DNA from: Hafnia paralvei ATCC 29927
GTDB taxonomy: Bacteria; Pseudomonadota; Gammaproteobacteria; Enterobacterales; Enterobacteriaceae
Length of the DNA stretch: 64,000 nucleotides
NCBI RefSeq assembly: GCF_001655005.1
Contig: NZ_LXET01000039.1
Coordinates: 96,044 to 160,043, forward strand
Direction of reading: 5' to 3'
Shown here: positions 24,893-32,432 of the stretch, in pieces
Layout of the letters: each line of letters opens with the position of its first letter
Position numbering within the stretch: position 1 is the stretch's first letter
Made by a program: the position numbers and the translations under genes
Notes under the pieces: generated by a model
What the model was told of the DNA's origin: nothing
Databases searched by the model: none
What the model saw: the letters and a program-made list of their open reading frames with translations, nothing else

Positions 24893-25657
24893 TTATTTTT
24901 TTTCTTTGAATTTGGTATACATATCGGAGTTGAATAAAGATATGGATTCAATTTGATCACGAGGAATTACATGCCGATATTGGGATAATGACAGTGGTTC
25001 TGATGTAAACGTTATTCCACACTCTTCATAATGATCAGCATAATTAACCTCCTCTCTAAATGACAACGTATCTTTATCACGATAACCACTAAGTAAGGGG
25101 ATGATAACCACGGTATCAGTATCATGCTCTTCAAGTCTGGCTTCATGAACCATCCCAACATAAACTTTTCGTGACTTTAAACTTATAGATACCAATAGAC
25201 GGTGATTACTGTCCAACGACTCTAGCAAGACATTTTCGATAGGACTGCACTTTGCTACTTCTTCAAAAATCTTTCTACGCGCATCGGGATCCTTTAATTG
25301 TTTCTCTGCTTGTTTAGACTCCATCACACTGATGAATATCGTTAAACTCGCAAGCGCAACAAATGGAAGTCCAATCCCAGCAATGCTTCCATCAATAAGA
25401 TCCATTGCAAATGAAAACTTATGGAGTGATGAGTTAAAGAAGTGGGGCAAGTTAAAAATTTGCATTACAACGAAAGCCGCAATCCAAAACATGACAAGGG
25501 AAAGTGCCGCCAATGTCAGATAGATAGACCCTTTAAGCGCTACCTGAAAGTAGGATTGCCAACCTGTTGATTTTTTGAAAAGAATTTTTGAAGGTATGTG
25601 GCTATTAATGAATAAATAGCCACATACTAAAACAAGAACAACTAGCGCTGCGCCCAT
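24893..25657 (-). CDS. Membrane protein with cytoplasmic beta domain, accessory
   Basis: The 254-residue product has three membrane segments: residues 1-18 (MGAALVVLVLVCGYLFIN), about 45-70 and about 92-112. A cytoplasmic C-terminal domain follows with LKSRKVYVGMVHEA, VVIIPLLSGYRDKDTLSF and VIPRDQIESISLF, a pattern like DUF6338 or an Sm/SH3-like beta domain. The pair with the upstream small gene forms its own unit with a terminator, inserted in the early region. A role in excluding other phages is possible but is inference. Confidence 0.6.
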   Translation of the reverse strand: MGAALVVLVLVCGYLFINSHIPSKILFKKSTGWQSYFQVALKGSIYLTLAALSLVMFWIAAFVVMQIFNLPHFFNSSLHKFSFAMDLIDGSIAGIGLPFVALASLTIFISVMESKQAEKQLKDPDARRKIFEEVAKCSPIENVLLESLDSNHRLLVSISLKSRKVYVGMVHEARLEEHDTDTVVIIPLLSGYRDKDTLSFREEVNYADHYEECGITFTSEPLSLSQYRHVIPRDQIESISLFNSDMYTKFKEKK

Positions 25658-25659
25658 AT

Positions 25660-25893
25660 TTAACCTTGATGTTGCTTCTTAGAGGACAAGGCATTTATGT
25701 TATAGCTAAAGGCCTTTTGCACACTTTCGTTTAACGGGTTAATTTTAAGTGTGCCACTCCGGTCGAAGAAGTATGGTTCAGCATTACTATCGACCGCTGG
25801 GTTGTCCTTCGTATCCCAGCGATCACGAACCCAGATATCCATGATTTTATCTGGAGTGGCCAGTCTTGATAGGAACCGCTTTACTGATTTCAT
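25660..25893 (-). CDS. Small partner protein of the membrane protein
   Basis: The 77-residue product begins MKSVKRFLSRLATPDKIMDI, with GGAGTGA eight bases before the ATG. It ends two bases before the membrane protein gene, so the two are probably translated together. It has no membrane segment, several aromatic residues (YFFDRSGTLKINPLNESV) and no family I recognise. Confidence 0.6.
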   Translation of the reverse strand: MKSVKRFLSRLATPDKIMDIWVRDRWDTKDNPAVDSNAEPYFFDRSGTLKINPLNESVQKAFSYNINALSSKKQHQG

Positions 25894-26007
25894 AAGTCAC
25901 TCCTAGCCAGCTTGTTGTAAGGATTTGCTAACTACTAGTGAGTGTACATTCACTATTTAAGTTTATCAATAAACTTAAGGTTTATCCCCCTTGATTCCTT
26001 TGCGTTT

Positions 26008-26568
26008 TCATCTATTACCAATCACCCTCTGCCATATTGCCGAAACATACTTAGCCTGGTGAATGGCATCAGCTAACGCGTTATGGCGTTCGCCATCAAA
26101 TGGCATATCACGCTTTGGATCAAAACCAATCGCCCTACCCATCTTAACTACCGTACGAACATCTAGATCGTTATACCAATTCCATGGTTCCTTGATGCCC
26201 GCCAGCTCGTAGCTATTACGCAAAATAACGTTATCGAAAGCAGCGCCATTACCCCATACGCTTAGGTATTTTGGTGATTCGCAGTAGTCATACACAAAAT
26301 CACAAAGCATACCTAACGCCAGTTTAATATCGACGTTATCCGCTGATGTAATCGCCTCCTGCGCCTCTCGGCTTTGCTCAATCCACCAAAGTATAGTGCT
26401 AGCATCAGGCTGACAACCTAACTGCATGGCGCTTTCTAGCTTTACACCAACATAGAATTGCTCACCGAGAGCGCCAGTATCCGGCTCAAAAAATACCGCA
26501 CCAATAGCCACGATGGGAGATGATGGCTTGTTACCCATGGTCTCGAGGTCGATCATTAAGTTTTTCAC
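26008..26568 (-). CDS. DnaQ-like 3'-5' exonuclease (Rv2179c-like DEDDh type)
   Basis: From a GTG start with AAGGAATA upstream, the 186-residue product has Exo I (LMIDLETMGNKPSSPIVAIG, acidic Asp and Glu near 7-9), Exo II (WGNGAAFDNVILRN) and Exo III (ERHNALADAIHQA) with a histidine and aspartate. The family comprises small DNases or RNases common in Rac-like and lambdoid phages. Its substrate cannot be told from the sequence. Confidence 0.85.
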   Translation of the reverse strand: MKNLMIDLETMGNKPSSPIVAIGAVFFEPDTGALGEQFYVGVKLESAMQLGCQPDASTILWWIEQSREAQEAITSADNVDIKLALGMLCDFVYDYCESPKYLSVWGNGAAFDNVILRNSYELAGIKEPWNWYNDLDVRTVVKMGRAIGFDPKRDMPFDGERHNALADAIHQAKYVSAIWQRVIGNR

Positions 26569-26578
26569 GTGTTATTCC

Positions 26579-26878
26579 TTATCGCCTGCATAGGCCAAAG
26601 TTTTTTACCAGCGCGGTCTCCATTCGACTCATGCATGCTCGTATACGGGTAATCTCTGCCTCTGGGAACATACTGTCGCTCATGCTCAATAATGCATTTT
26701 TCAATGGCTCACTTTCCACTAAGTTAGCGCGATAACGACCAAATTCCTGCAGGGACTTGCGTATACTGCGGCCATCTGCTCTAGCCATCGCCCTGCACAA
26801 TTCAGCGTGAAGAATTGTCTCAGGAAATTCCGCATAGGCTGTGTTGATAATTTGTTTTGCAGTTCTTAACTCAGTCAT
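26579..26878 (-). CDS. Hypothetical helical phage protein
   Basis: From the ATG at 26878 the product has 99 residues, MTELRTAKQIINTAYAEFPE onward. It is helical with several conserved-looking Arg/Met positions (SDSMFPEAEITRIRACMSRM). It starts two bases after the upstream gene, so it is in the early operon. No family recognised. Confidence 0.55.
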   Translation of the reverse strand: MTELRTAKQIINTAYAEFPETILHAELCRAMARADGRSIRKSLQEFGRYRANLVESEPLKNALLSMSDSMFPEAEITRIRACMSRMETALVKNFGLCRR

Positions 26879-26880
26879 GA

Positions 26881-27621
26881 CTAACACCCCTTCGCCAACT
26901 GACGTACGGCACCGCTGACTGCTTTTTTTAGTGCCTCAACTCTACGAATCTCACTACGCAAACGGCGCAGCTCAAGATTCAGGTATTCTGGTGTTGGAAC
27001 AATAAGCTCCATCATGTGTGATGGGATAGCGGGCTTATTTAGCATAGTGGCCACAGTTTCTTTTTTCTTGGCCATATCTTTAGCAGCATCGCCAGCAGGA
27101 ATAGTTTTTGGAATATTTTGTGGCTCGTTTTGTGGTTGCACTTCTTCGCCCTCTTTGACCAAGTGGTAGTAATTTTTTCCGTTGCGCTCCACCAGCGTAA
27201 TACGACCAGCTTTTTTGTCGTGTGCCAGCATTGGTCCAATCATACGACCTTCAATTTTTGACTTCTCGCCCAGCTCGGCGGCGGTCATATCACCGTGCTC
27301 AGCAAGCAGTTCGCGAAGTAGGCCCACAGTCGGTCTTGTTGCACTGTTCGGCATCTTTGTTGCCTTAATTTCTGGTTTAGGTGTATTTTGATGCGCTTTT
27401 ACCGTGTTTTGTTGCTGTTTGGCTGGATTCCGTTGCACTCGTTTTCCTCCTGATTCTGCGTACAGGCCATTCACGCAAATAAGCTCATTGTGTTCTACGG
27501 CATCGGAAAGAAACGTGATCATATCTCTCGGTGTTACCCCAAGTAACGCAGCCAGATCCCCGCAGCTTGATGCTCCGTATTGCTCGATTTGTGATACTAC
27601 CGCACTCAGTGTTAATGCCAT
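26881..27621 (-). CDS. DUF1627-like winged-helix protein
   Basis: From the ATG at 27621 the product has about 246 residues. Residues 1-55 (MALTLSAVVSQIEQYGASSC and DLAALLGVTPRDMITFL) and about 95-160 (LLRELLAEHGDMTAAELGEK) are two winged-helix-like units separated by a Gln/Pro/Lys linker. The C-terminal helix with LELRRLRSEIRRVEAL is coiled-coil-like. The layout matches DUF1627 proteins of Rac-type and lambdoid early regions; a DNA-binding role is likely. Confidence 0.6.
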   Translation of the reverse strand: MALTLSAVVSQIEQYGASSCGDLAALLGVTPRDMITFLSDAVEHNELICVNGLYAESGGKRVQRNPAKQQQNTVKAHQNTPKPEIKATKMPNSATRPTVGLLRELLAEHGDMTAAELGEKSKIEGRMIGPMLAHDKKAGRITLVERNGKNYYHLVKEGEEVQPQNEPQNIPKTIPAGDAAKDMAKKKETVATMLNKPAIPSHMMELIVPTPEYLNLELRRLRSEIRRVEALKKAVSGAVRQLAKGC

Positions 27622-27635
27622 TTTTTGCCTTCCCG

Positions 27636-28049
27636 TTAGAAATATTTTGCCTTGGCGCCACACGCCGCGTTTTTGTCTAAAGCCCAGTTCACCGTATCTT
27701 GCTCCGCGGCCTCCGCTATAAGCTGTGATATGGCAGTTTGTGCACGGAGGTAGAGTTTTTTATCAATCAGCTCAGTTATCTTTTGCTTTTTCGCGTTGAT
27801 ACCTGCAGCAGGATTTTTAGGTTGTCGTTTTCCAACCGGAGGTTTTGTTTTTGCGTATTGTTTTGTCGCCGGTAATGAATAGCACCATCTCTTTTTGGTA
27901 CCAGTCTTGATTAGGCATCCAAGCTGCTGAAGGTACTTCAACTGGGTACCCACAGTGCCATTCGAAATCCCTGTTCCTTCAGCGATAAAACTAAAATCTG
28001 AATTTGGGTTTTTCTCCAGAAAAACAATAACATCTCTAATGGCTGACAT
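27636..28049 (-). CDS. Winged-helix / PerC-like regulator
   Basis: From the ATG at 28049 the product has 137 residues. The N-terminal part (MSAIRDVIVFLEKNPNSDFS, then GTGISNGTVGTQLKYLQQLG) is a winged helix. The C-terminal part (ELIDKKLYLRAQTAISQLIA) follows the PerC pattern of ...GLYRRA... helices. Phage proteins combining these occur in early operons of lambdoid phages. The gene starts directly after the broken gene at 28051-28482. Confidence 0.6.
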   Translation of the reverse strand: MSAIRDVIVFLEKNPNSDFSFIAEGTGISNGTVGTQLKYLQQLGCLIKTGTKKRWCYSLPATKQYAKTKPPVGKRQPKNPAAGINAKKQKITELIDKKLYLRAQTAISQLIAEAAEQDTVNWALDKNAACGAKAKYF

Positions 28050-28050
28050 T

Positions 28051-28482
28051 TTAAAACACCCCTGCATTTTGATTTTCATTGGCGTGATGACGCCCAATTG
28101 CCATCGCGCAGCGTACCGATACAACGCATTTATCAAAAAGCCTTACCATTTCACACATCTCACGCTCTTTGGGCTCTAACGGCGGCGGCACTCGGTCGCT
28201 CGGTGATTTTCTGCTACCTGATGATTTTCTGGCATTCTCTGACCGCTCGTAATAACGCTCGTCAACGCTGATTAGTCGCCATTTTCTACCGTGGTTTCTG
28301 TACTCGATGTCTACCAGAGAAGAGCGTTTCAGCGTCCCGATGCGTGTGTTTACGTCCGTAAGCGGTATGTCGAGATCAGGGTATTTTTGATTGATTCTCT
28401 GCAGAACTTATTTCGTCGTCATTGCACCCTCAAACATAATTTCGCAGAACTCACGTGCAGACAGCGTCTCTTTGGTTTCCAT
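28051..28482 (-). pseudogene. Early phage gene interrupted by one in-frame TAA
   Basis: One frame of 144 codons runs from an ATG at 28482 to TAA at 28051. It is open except for a TAA at 28408-28410 (codon 25). Before the stop it reads METKETLSAREFCEIMFEGA, then MTTK. After the stop it reads VLQRINQKYPDLDIPLTDVN, then TRIGTLKRSSLVDIEYRNHG, like a winged-helix DNA-binding protein. A single base change from AAA or GAA would explain the stop. Read-through or tRNA suppression is conceivable given the tRNA-like gene, but a simple nonsense mutation is more likely. Confidence 0.75.
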
Positions 28483-28484
28483 CG

Positions 28485-29414
28485 TTAGCTCCTAAATCCT
28501 TTGGGTATTCCTGAATAATCTTGGTTTTTTAAGTCGATATTTACCTTCGCTGGCTCTGCGATTTTTTGCGGCTTGCCGTTACGCCGCCACGCCCTCGCTT
28601 GGTCGAAATATCCCTCGAAGTTCTCTTGGCTGAATATCGTCTTGGGGCGCAGGTAAAAACTCATGTTGTCCTGCCCTGCCCACTCATTAGCGATGTAATC
28701 GACCACCAGCATGAGGTCGTCAGCAACGTATTCGCCCTGCAGCACACCGGAAATAAAACCTCGCGTCGTAGCACCATCCCGAAATTCTGAGTTGGTCACT
28801 CGGTTGAAGTGATTTAACACCCGTAAAACCGGATCAGATTCGTCGTCGTGTGGTTCGTCGGGCAGCTCGTCTGCCTGACAATAAATCTCCTGTGTAATCT
28901 CCTGTGTAGTCTCTGTGTAATCTCCTGTAAGAGAGTTTGCGGGGTTTCCACCAGCTAGTTGGCAGGGTTCCCCCCGACTAGTTGGCGGGGGTTCCACCAT
29001 CTTGTTGGGTGCATTGCCGCCAACCAGTTGGCGTGGTTTCCGCAATCTAGTTGGCGGGGTTTCCACCAACTGTGATTCCTCTTGGGCTAGAGCCAGCAAA
29101 AGAGCCTCAAGGCGATCAGCATTGACGCGATAATGCATCGTCGCCGGAGCTCCCCTTAACTGTTCCTCAAGGACACCCACAGCGACCAGACGTTTTCTCC
29201 CTGTTTCCTGCTCGTCACGGCTAAGCCCAGTCTCTTGGGTAATCTCTTGCCGAGTTTTATAAAACCACCGTCCGTCCATGCGGTTATGCCAATACACAAA
29301 CTGAGATAGTAAGACCGCCCCTACGGGGCCTGTCTTTATCTTTCCCACTCGCAGCTGGGCAAACGATGGTTGATAAGCAATTGGCCTATCAAGAAGTTTG
29401 ATTAGTGACCCCAT
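28485..29414 (-). CDS. Replication initiation protein, lambda O-like
   Basis: The 309-residue product has an N-terminal winged-helix region (IKTGPVGAVLLSQFVYWHNR, QEITQETGLSRDEQETGRKR), a repetitive Pro/Gly-rich middle (about 118-180), and a conserved phage C-terminal domain with VLRVLNHFNRVTNSEFR and LYLRP-like YLRPKTIFSQENFEGYFDQA. Iterons in its own coding sequence mark it as the origin binder. No DnaC/P-like helicase loader follows; that step may use host proteins or a gene I did not recognise. Confidence 0.85.
   Translation of the reverse strand: MGSLIKLLDRPIAYQPSFAQLRVGKIKTGPVGAVLLSQFVYWHNRMDGRWFYKTRQEITQETGLSRDEQETGRKRLVAVGVLEEQLRGAPATMHYRVNADRLEALLLALAQEESQLVETPPTRLRKPRQLVGGNAPNKMVEPPPTSRGEPCQLAGGNPANSLTGDYTETTQEITQEIYCQADELPDEPHDDESDPVLRVLNHFNRVTNSEFRDGATTRGFISGVLQGEYVADDLMLVVDYIANEWAGQDNMSFYLRPKTIFSQENFEGYFDQARAWRRNGKPQKIAEPAKVNIDLKNQDYSGIPKGFRS
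28884..29070. repeat. Candidate phage replication origin (iterons in the O-like gene)
   Basis: Between 28934 and 29070 a unit like CTAGTTGGCGGGGTTTCCAC recurs about six times at roughly 21-24 bp spacing, with one or two degenerate copies. Next to it (28884-28932) ATCTCCTGTGTA is repeated about four times. Lambda also has its origin iterons inside gene O. The function is inferred from this layout. Confidence 0.75.
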
Positions 29415-29654
29415 TTACGCCTTCACTTCTGTGAACTTCATAGAAAACAATCTCAGTGGGAGTTGGCTTGGTGCATCAGAACCATGACGCAGATAAACCA
29501 CATAGCCACCAGCCAACCCCTGAACAGTTACGGTTGCGCCACGATGATCTTTAAATCGCTGGCCTTTCTTGACCTCGATATAGCCCCGTGATGGGGTTTC
29601 GCCTTTAAAGTTACGTTGCAAAGCACACCGTAGGCGCTCTTGTAAGTTGCTCAT
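29415..29654 (-). CDS. DUF4222 protein
   Basis: From the ATG at 29654, with GAGGTGG upstream, the product has 79 residues. YIEVKKGQRFKDHRGATVTV and GYVVYLRHGSDAPSQLPLRL match the small beta-barrel-like pattern of DUF4222 phage proteins. It immediately precedes the O-like gene in the early operon. Its role is unknown. Confidence 0.7.
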   Translation of the reverse strand: MSNLQERLRCALQRNFKGETPSRGYIEVKKGQRFKDHRGATVTVQGLAGGYVVYLRHGSDAPSQLPLRLFSMKFTEVKA

Positions 29655-29676
29655 AACCACCTCACTGAGATAGAAA

Positions 29677-29937
29677 TTACGGTTCTACATACCACTTAGG
29701 CATGCTGGGTAATTTAGCCTGCCGGATTTCACGTTTAACCGTTGGCGCTGGAGCGGCTTTGTTGTGCTTAGCGTGAAACTTTGCCTTATCCAACAACATG
29801 GAGAAGCTCGCATTCTTGTTGCTCCTCCCGTACTGAATTGCATAATCAGCCGCCGTAATAGCCGCTGACGCGGATATCTTTCCCGCCAACAATGATTCAA
29901 CTATCGACTTGTGCATGTATTGCTCGCTCTGCAACAT
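29677..29937 (-). CDS. Hypothetical early phage protein
   Basis: The 86-residue product begins MLQSEQYMHKSIVESLLAGK and has two helices, then a basic Pro/Ala-rich tail. GAGGTG precedes the ATG. It lies between the YdaT-like gene and DUF4222. I recognise no family. Confidence 0.6.
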   Translation of the reverse strand: MLQSEQYMHKSIVESLLAGKISASAAITAADYAIQYGRSNKNASFSMLLDKAKFHAKHNKAAPAPTVKREIRQAKLPSMPKWYVEP

Positions 29938-29946
29938 AGCTACACC

Positions 29947-30375
29947 TCAATGGAAAACTCGGGGCTGATTAGTAAGCGATTCATTGACCTGATATGCGCT
30001 AAGTACCGTTTCACTGAATGCGTCAACGTAGGCTTTGGCCTCTGAGTTCGTGAACTCAACTGCTCGCTCTCTAAGGCGGTATTCTCGTGTCGCAATCCTT
30101 AATAGCTTGGCCTTACGTTGCCAAGGCAATACCTCCAAGATGGCTGGCAGCAATTCGCGGACCTTCTGGCGCGCAGCTGGGGTATAGCTATCAAGCCAAC
30201 GGAATAATTTCTGTTGGTTAACATGGAACGCCGTTGGCGCACTCATTGGCATAAACAGCTCGGTACCGCCAAGGCCAAAATATGCACCGGCCACCAGCCC
30301 ACCAACGTATTCACGATTGGTTTCAACAGCCCATGCGCGCAATGTTTCGCGGATAGATTCGTGTTTGATTTCCAT
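29947..30375 (-). CDS. ydaT: YdaT-like early regulator/toxin
   Basis: The 142-residue product begins MEIKHESIRETLRAWAVETN and has FRWLDSYTPAARQKVRELLP and a helical C-terminus, closely following Rac YdaT (MKIKHEHIRMAMNVWA..., FRWVEKDTPDAVEKIQ...). YdaT is toxic when overproduced and in phages acts as a CII-like early regulator next to YdaS. AAGGACTG precedes the ATG. It lies directly after YdaS in the same operon, as in Rac. Confidence 0.85.
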   Translation of the reverse strand: MEIKHESIRETLRAWAVETNREYVGGLVAGAYFGLGGTELFMPMSAPTAFHVNQQKLFRWLDSYTPAARQKVRELLPAILEVLPWQRKAKLLRIATREYRLRERAVEFTNSEAKAYVDAFSETVLSAYQVNESLTNQPRVFH

Positions 30376-30385
30376 AGTTCAGTCC

Positions 30386-30631
30386 TTAGTTTTCCTTGGT
30401 GGTATTGTGCTGTTCAGCCGGTAACCCATCAGTTGGGTTCGGGTAAAGATCGGGGCGTAGTTCGTGAGGAGTAACGCCTGTGACATGAAAAACTGGAAGT
30501 ACACGATCAGGTGGAACGTTGCCCTTTAATTTCCCTTTCCACTGGCTAATCGCGTTAGGTGAAATACCCAAACGAGACGCTAGCTCGCGTGCTGAGCCGG
30601 CTGACTTAATGGCTTTTTGCAATGACATCAT
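30386..30631 (-). CDS. ydaS: YdaS-like Cro-type repressor
   Basis: From the ATG at 30631 the product has 81 residues and begins MMSLQKAIKSAGSARELASR, with LGISPNAISQWKGKLKG as helix-turn-helix. This is the YdaS antitoxin/Cro family. GAGG lies seven bases before the first ATG. It is the first gene of the leftward early operon and divergent from the repressor gene. Confidence 0.88.
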   Translation of the reverse strand: MMSLQKAIKSAGSARELASRLGISPNAISQWKGKLKGNVPPDRVLPVFHVTGVTPHELRPDLYPNPTDGLPAEQHNTTKEN

Positions 30632-30659
30632 ATAAACCTCAGATTTAGTTTGTAGGGAA

Positions 30660-30688
30660 AGTAAAACACGCAAACCCACTTAAATCAA
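30660..30688 (-). promoter_or_regulatory. Leftward early promoter (ydaS)
   Basis: On the minus strand TTGATT (30688-30683) and TTTACT (30665-30660) are separated by exactly 17 bases and followed by the ydaS start region. The first operator copy overlaps the -35 hexamer. Confidence 0.65.
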
Positions 30689-30724
30689 TCTTGGATTTAT
30701 TTAAATTTATGAATCTTGGATTTA
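30687..30724. promoter_or_regulatory. Repressor operators, left pair
   Basis: AATCTTGGATTTA occurs at 30687-30699 and 30712-30724, 25 bp apart. The first overlaps the ydaS -35 box; the second abuts a TATACT -10-like sequence just before the repressor start. Confidence 0.75.
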
Positions 30725-30734
30725 TACTATTGAT

Positions 30735-31319
30735 ATGGCTAAGAATATAAACCCAGAACAAATAGAGCGACTCAAACAGCTCGTAGAGCTTGTTGGCGTG
30801 AAAAAGGTCGAGCTTTCAAAGATCGCCGAAGTCAGCCCGCAAGCCGTAAATAATTGGTTTAAAACGGGATTAATTAGCAAAGATTCAGCGAATAAACTAG
30901 CTAACGAATTGGGCGTATCAATCGATTGGCTACTTTATGGCGACTCCAAAGAGCTACTTAATCGACAATCACTAAGACGCAAGCAATTAGAATCATGGTT
31001 CTCAACTAGGACTGAGCCAGACAATGAGCGAGAAAGAAGGTTAATTAAAAAATTAATTTCTGGTGAGGGTGCATTTGGTTCTTTGCTGGCTCGTCGACTG
31101 GAATCCGATCACGGCATGCCGCATATGTACCTTGATGCAGTTAGTGAGGCGGAAACAGAGATTCCAGCCATAGAGCTCACAAAGCAAGAGCGTGAGCTTT
31201 TGCAGTATTTTCAGCAATTCCCTGACAGCACGAAACAAGCAATGATTGAGCAATTCAAGGAAAAGGCAGCAACCTTCGACAATTTATTCAAAGAATTATC
31301 AAAACTACGTTCAAAATAA
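30735..31319 (+). CDS. Prophage repressor, RacR-like HTH protein without peptidase domain
   Basis: The 194-residue product has a helix-turn-helix at about residues 25-65 (VKKVELSKIAEVSPQAVNNW, then GVSIDWLLYGD). The C-terminal half is helical and lacks the S24 Ser-Lys peptidase motif of LexA/CI-type repressors. No Shine-Dalgarno sequence precedes the ATG, and TATACT lies five bases upstream, so the mRNA may be leaderless like lambda cI. Divergence from ydaS-ydaT matches Rac. Without a self-cleaving domain, induction probably does not follow the usual RecA route. Confidence 0.85.
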   Translation: MAKNINPEQIERLKQLVELVGVKKVELSKIAEVSPQAVNNWFKTGLISKDSANKLANELGVSIDWLLYGDSKELLNRQSLRRKQLESWFSTRTEPDNERERRLIKKLISGEGAFGSLLARRLESDHGMPHMYLDAVSEAETEIPAIELTKQERELLQYFQQFPDSTKQAMIEQFKEKAATFDNLFKELSKLRSK

Positions 31320-31341
31320 AAACATGTACTTACACCATTCA

Positions 31342-31365
31342 AACCGCCTTCTTGGCGGTTTTTTT
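31342..31365 (+). terminator. Terminator after repressor gene
   Basis: AACCGCC-TTCTT-GGCGGTT followed by TTTTT, 22 bases after the repressor stop. Confidence 0.9.
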
Positions 31366-31388
31366 ATGCCTACCAGAAATTATTTATA

Positions 31389-31426
31389 AATCTTGGATTG
31401 ACTAAAATAAACCTTGGATTTATTAT
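31389..31426 (+). promoter_or_regulatory. Rightward early promoter with repressor operators, right pair
   Basis: TTGACT (31398-31403), a 17-base spacer and TATTAT (31421-31426) form a near-consensus promoter. Operator-like copies AATCTTGGATTGA (31389-31401) and AACCTTGGATTTA (31410-31422), 21 bp apart, overlap both hexamers. A repressor bound here would block the plus-strand early genes. Confidence 0.75.
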
Positions 31427-31501
31427 TCATCACATCAACAGCACAGCAGTACACAGGTTTCACATTCTGACGGCGTGAAAGAACGCGATAAGGGGAAGTT
31501 C

Positions 31502-31654
31502 ATGAGCAAGACACAAATCACAAACCTACTGATAAGCAACTATGGCATTTCTTGGGAAGCTGCTTATCACTATGCAAGTGCAGCAGAGTGGGATTGGGTT
31601 CTGGCTGGGATTTATATCCGTGAAGATGTCAAGAATGGAAACCTTTACAACTAA
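31502..31654 (+). CDS. Small early phage protein (50 aa)
   Basis: ATG at 31502 follows AAGGGGAAG. The product begins MSKTQITNLLISNYGISWEA and ends DVKNGNLYN. It is the first frame after the rightward promoter. Unknown function; a composition rich in Trp and Tyr suggests a real small protein. Confidence 0.55.
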   Translation: MSKTQITNLLISNYGISWEAAYHYASAAEWDWVLAGIYIREDVKNGNLYN

Positions 31655-31664
31655 GGTTTTTAAG

Positions 31665-31700
31665 CCAGCATCGTTTAGGTTTCGGGTTAAACCATGTTGG
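31665..31700 (+). repeat. 36-nt early-leader hairpin, copy 1
   Basis: Nested stems CCAGCAT/ATGTTGG and GTTTA/TAAAC around a loop GGTTTCGGGT. A second copy with compensatory changes is at 32433. Both lie upstream of small plus-strand genes. Confidence 0.7.
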
Positions 31701-31743
31701 TTGCGATTGATTAGCCAAGTGAGCACAAAGTAAGGATTTAGAA

Positions 31744-31920
31744 ATGAAAGAACTTCTCGAGGTCTTATCTATATGCCTACTAGCCAGTGGATTGACCAGC
31801 TATTTGGTGACAGAGTCAATCTGGAGTCTGTCGACAGGGGAGAATTATTTTGGCAGAGATATGCGTGCGGCTCTTAGTTTTCTTAAGCGCCTGAAAAGCA
31901 GTCAAAAGGATGGTGATTGA
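31744..31920 (+). CDS. Small phage membrane protein (58 aa)
   Basis: ATG at 31744 opens MKELLEVLSICLLASGLTSY, a single hydrophobic segment, followed by a soluble tail ending LKSSQKDGD. It lies 43 bases after the first hairpin copy. Only a weak ribosome site (AAGGA, 10 bases upstream) is visible. Early small membrane proteins of phages often act on host division or on superinfection; this is not shown here. Confidence 0.5.
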   Translation: MKELLEVLSICLLASGLTSYLVTESIWSLSTGENYFGRDMRAALSFLKRLKSSQKDGD

Positions 31921-31931
31921 TTATGACCAAT

Positions 31932-32360
31932 TCAATCGAATGGCGCTGGTTGTCCCTGCTCACGCCTGAAATTGGCCGTGGTTTCCTGCGTACTTTGGTC
32001 GATATCCAAGGTCTGGCGCTGTATGACGGCCATTGCGTTCGCATCAAGCGTGCCGTTCTCCAGATGACTCAGAATCTGGTGGTAGCGAAATATGAAGACA
32101 TCCGGGCTGCGGACGCCGACCTTACCAGACTCGGCGATTTTGCGATGATGGTTCCATTCTTCAAGTGCGAGCGTCAGCGCGAGTTCCCGCGTTTTTGCAT
32201 TTATCCCGGCGAGACGGTCTTTTTCCGTCCGGATCCTATCGGCTTCACGCTGTTTATTACCGTTTACCAGATTAAACCAACCAGCGATGAGCGCACTGAA
32301 AACACCGCTGGATACCACGCTAATGATGATGGTGAACCAATCATTTTGATGCAATGACAT
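31932..32360 (-). CDS. Membrane-anchored coiled-coil accessory protein
   Basis: The 142-residue product begins MSLHQNDWFTIIISVVSSGV, one membrane helix (about 8-30), then a charged helix (GNKQREADRIRTEKDRLAGI) and a helical C-terminus. GGAGG lies seven bases before the ATG. The opposite strand also has an open frame of similar length, but the minus frame has the better ribosome site and a protein-like composition. It faces the early genes like an independently expressed moron. A superinfection-exclusion role is possible but unproven. Confidence 0.65.
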   Translation of the reverse strand: MSLHQNDWFTIIISVVSSGVFSALIAGWFNLVNGNKQREADRIRTEKDRLAGINAKTRELALTLALEEWNHHRKIAESGKVGVRSPDVFIFRYHQILSHLENGTLDANAMAVIQRQTLDIDQSTQETTANFRREQGQPAPFD

Positions 32361-32421
32361 GCCGAACCTCCCTCAGTTCTTAGATGTTGGAGTCAAAAGA
32401 ATACCAGAGGGAAGGTTCGGC
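32361..32421 (-). promoter_or_regulatory. Long inverted repeat holding the ribosome site of the 31932 gene
   Basis: GCCGAACCTCCCTC at 32361-32374 pairs with GAGGGAAGGTTCGGC at 32407-32421 apart from one bulged base, across 32 bases. The minus-strand Shine-Dalgarno GGAGG is inside the stem, so translation may be controlled by folding, or the sites may bind a dimeric protein. Confidence 0.6.
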
Positions 32422-32432
32422 ACCAATTATAG

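Noticed and set aside
28884..29070. CRISPR-like array from the regular repeats
   Set aside because: Repeats are degenerate, about 21-24 bp apart without unique spacers, and lie inside the O-like gene; origin iterons explain them.
31917..32357. Plus-strand 146-codon frame opposite the membrane-anchored accessory gene
   Set aside because: No good ribosome site of its own. The minus frame has GGAGG at the right distance, a membrane helix and a coiled coil, so it is the likelier gene.
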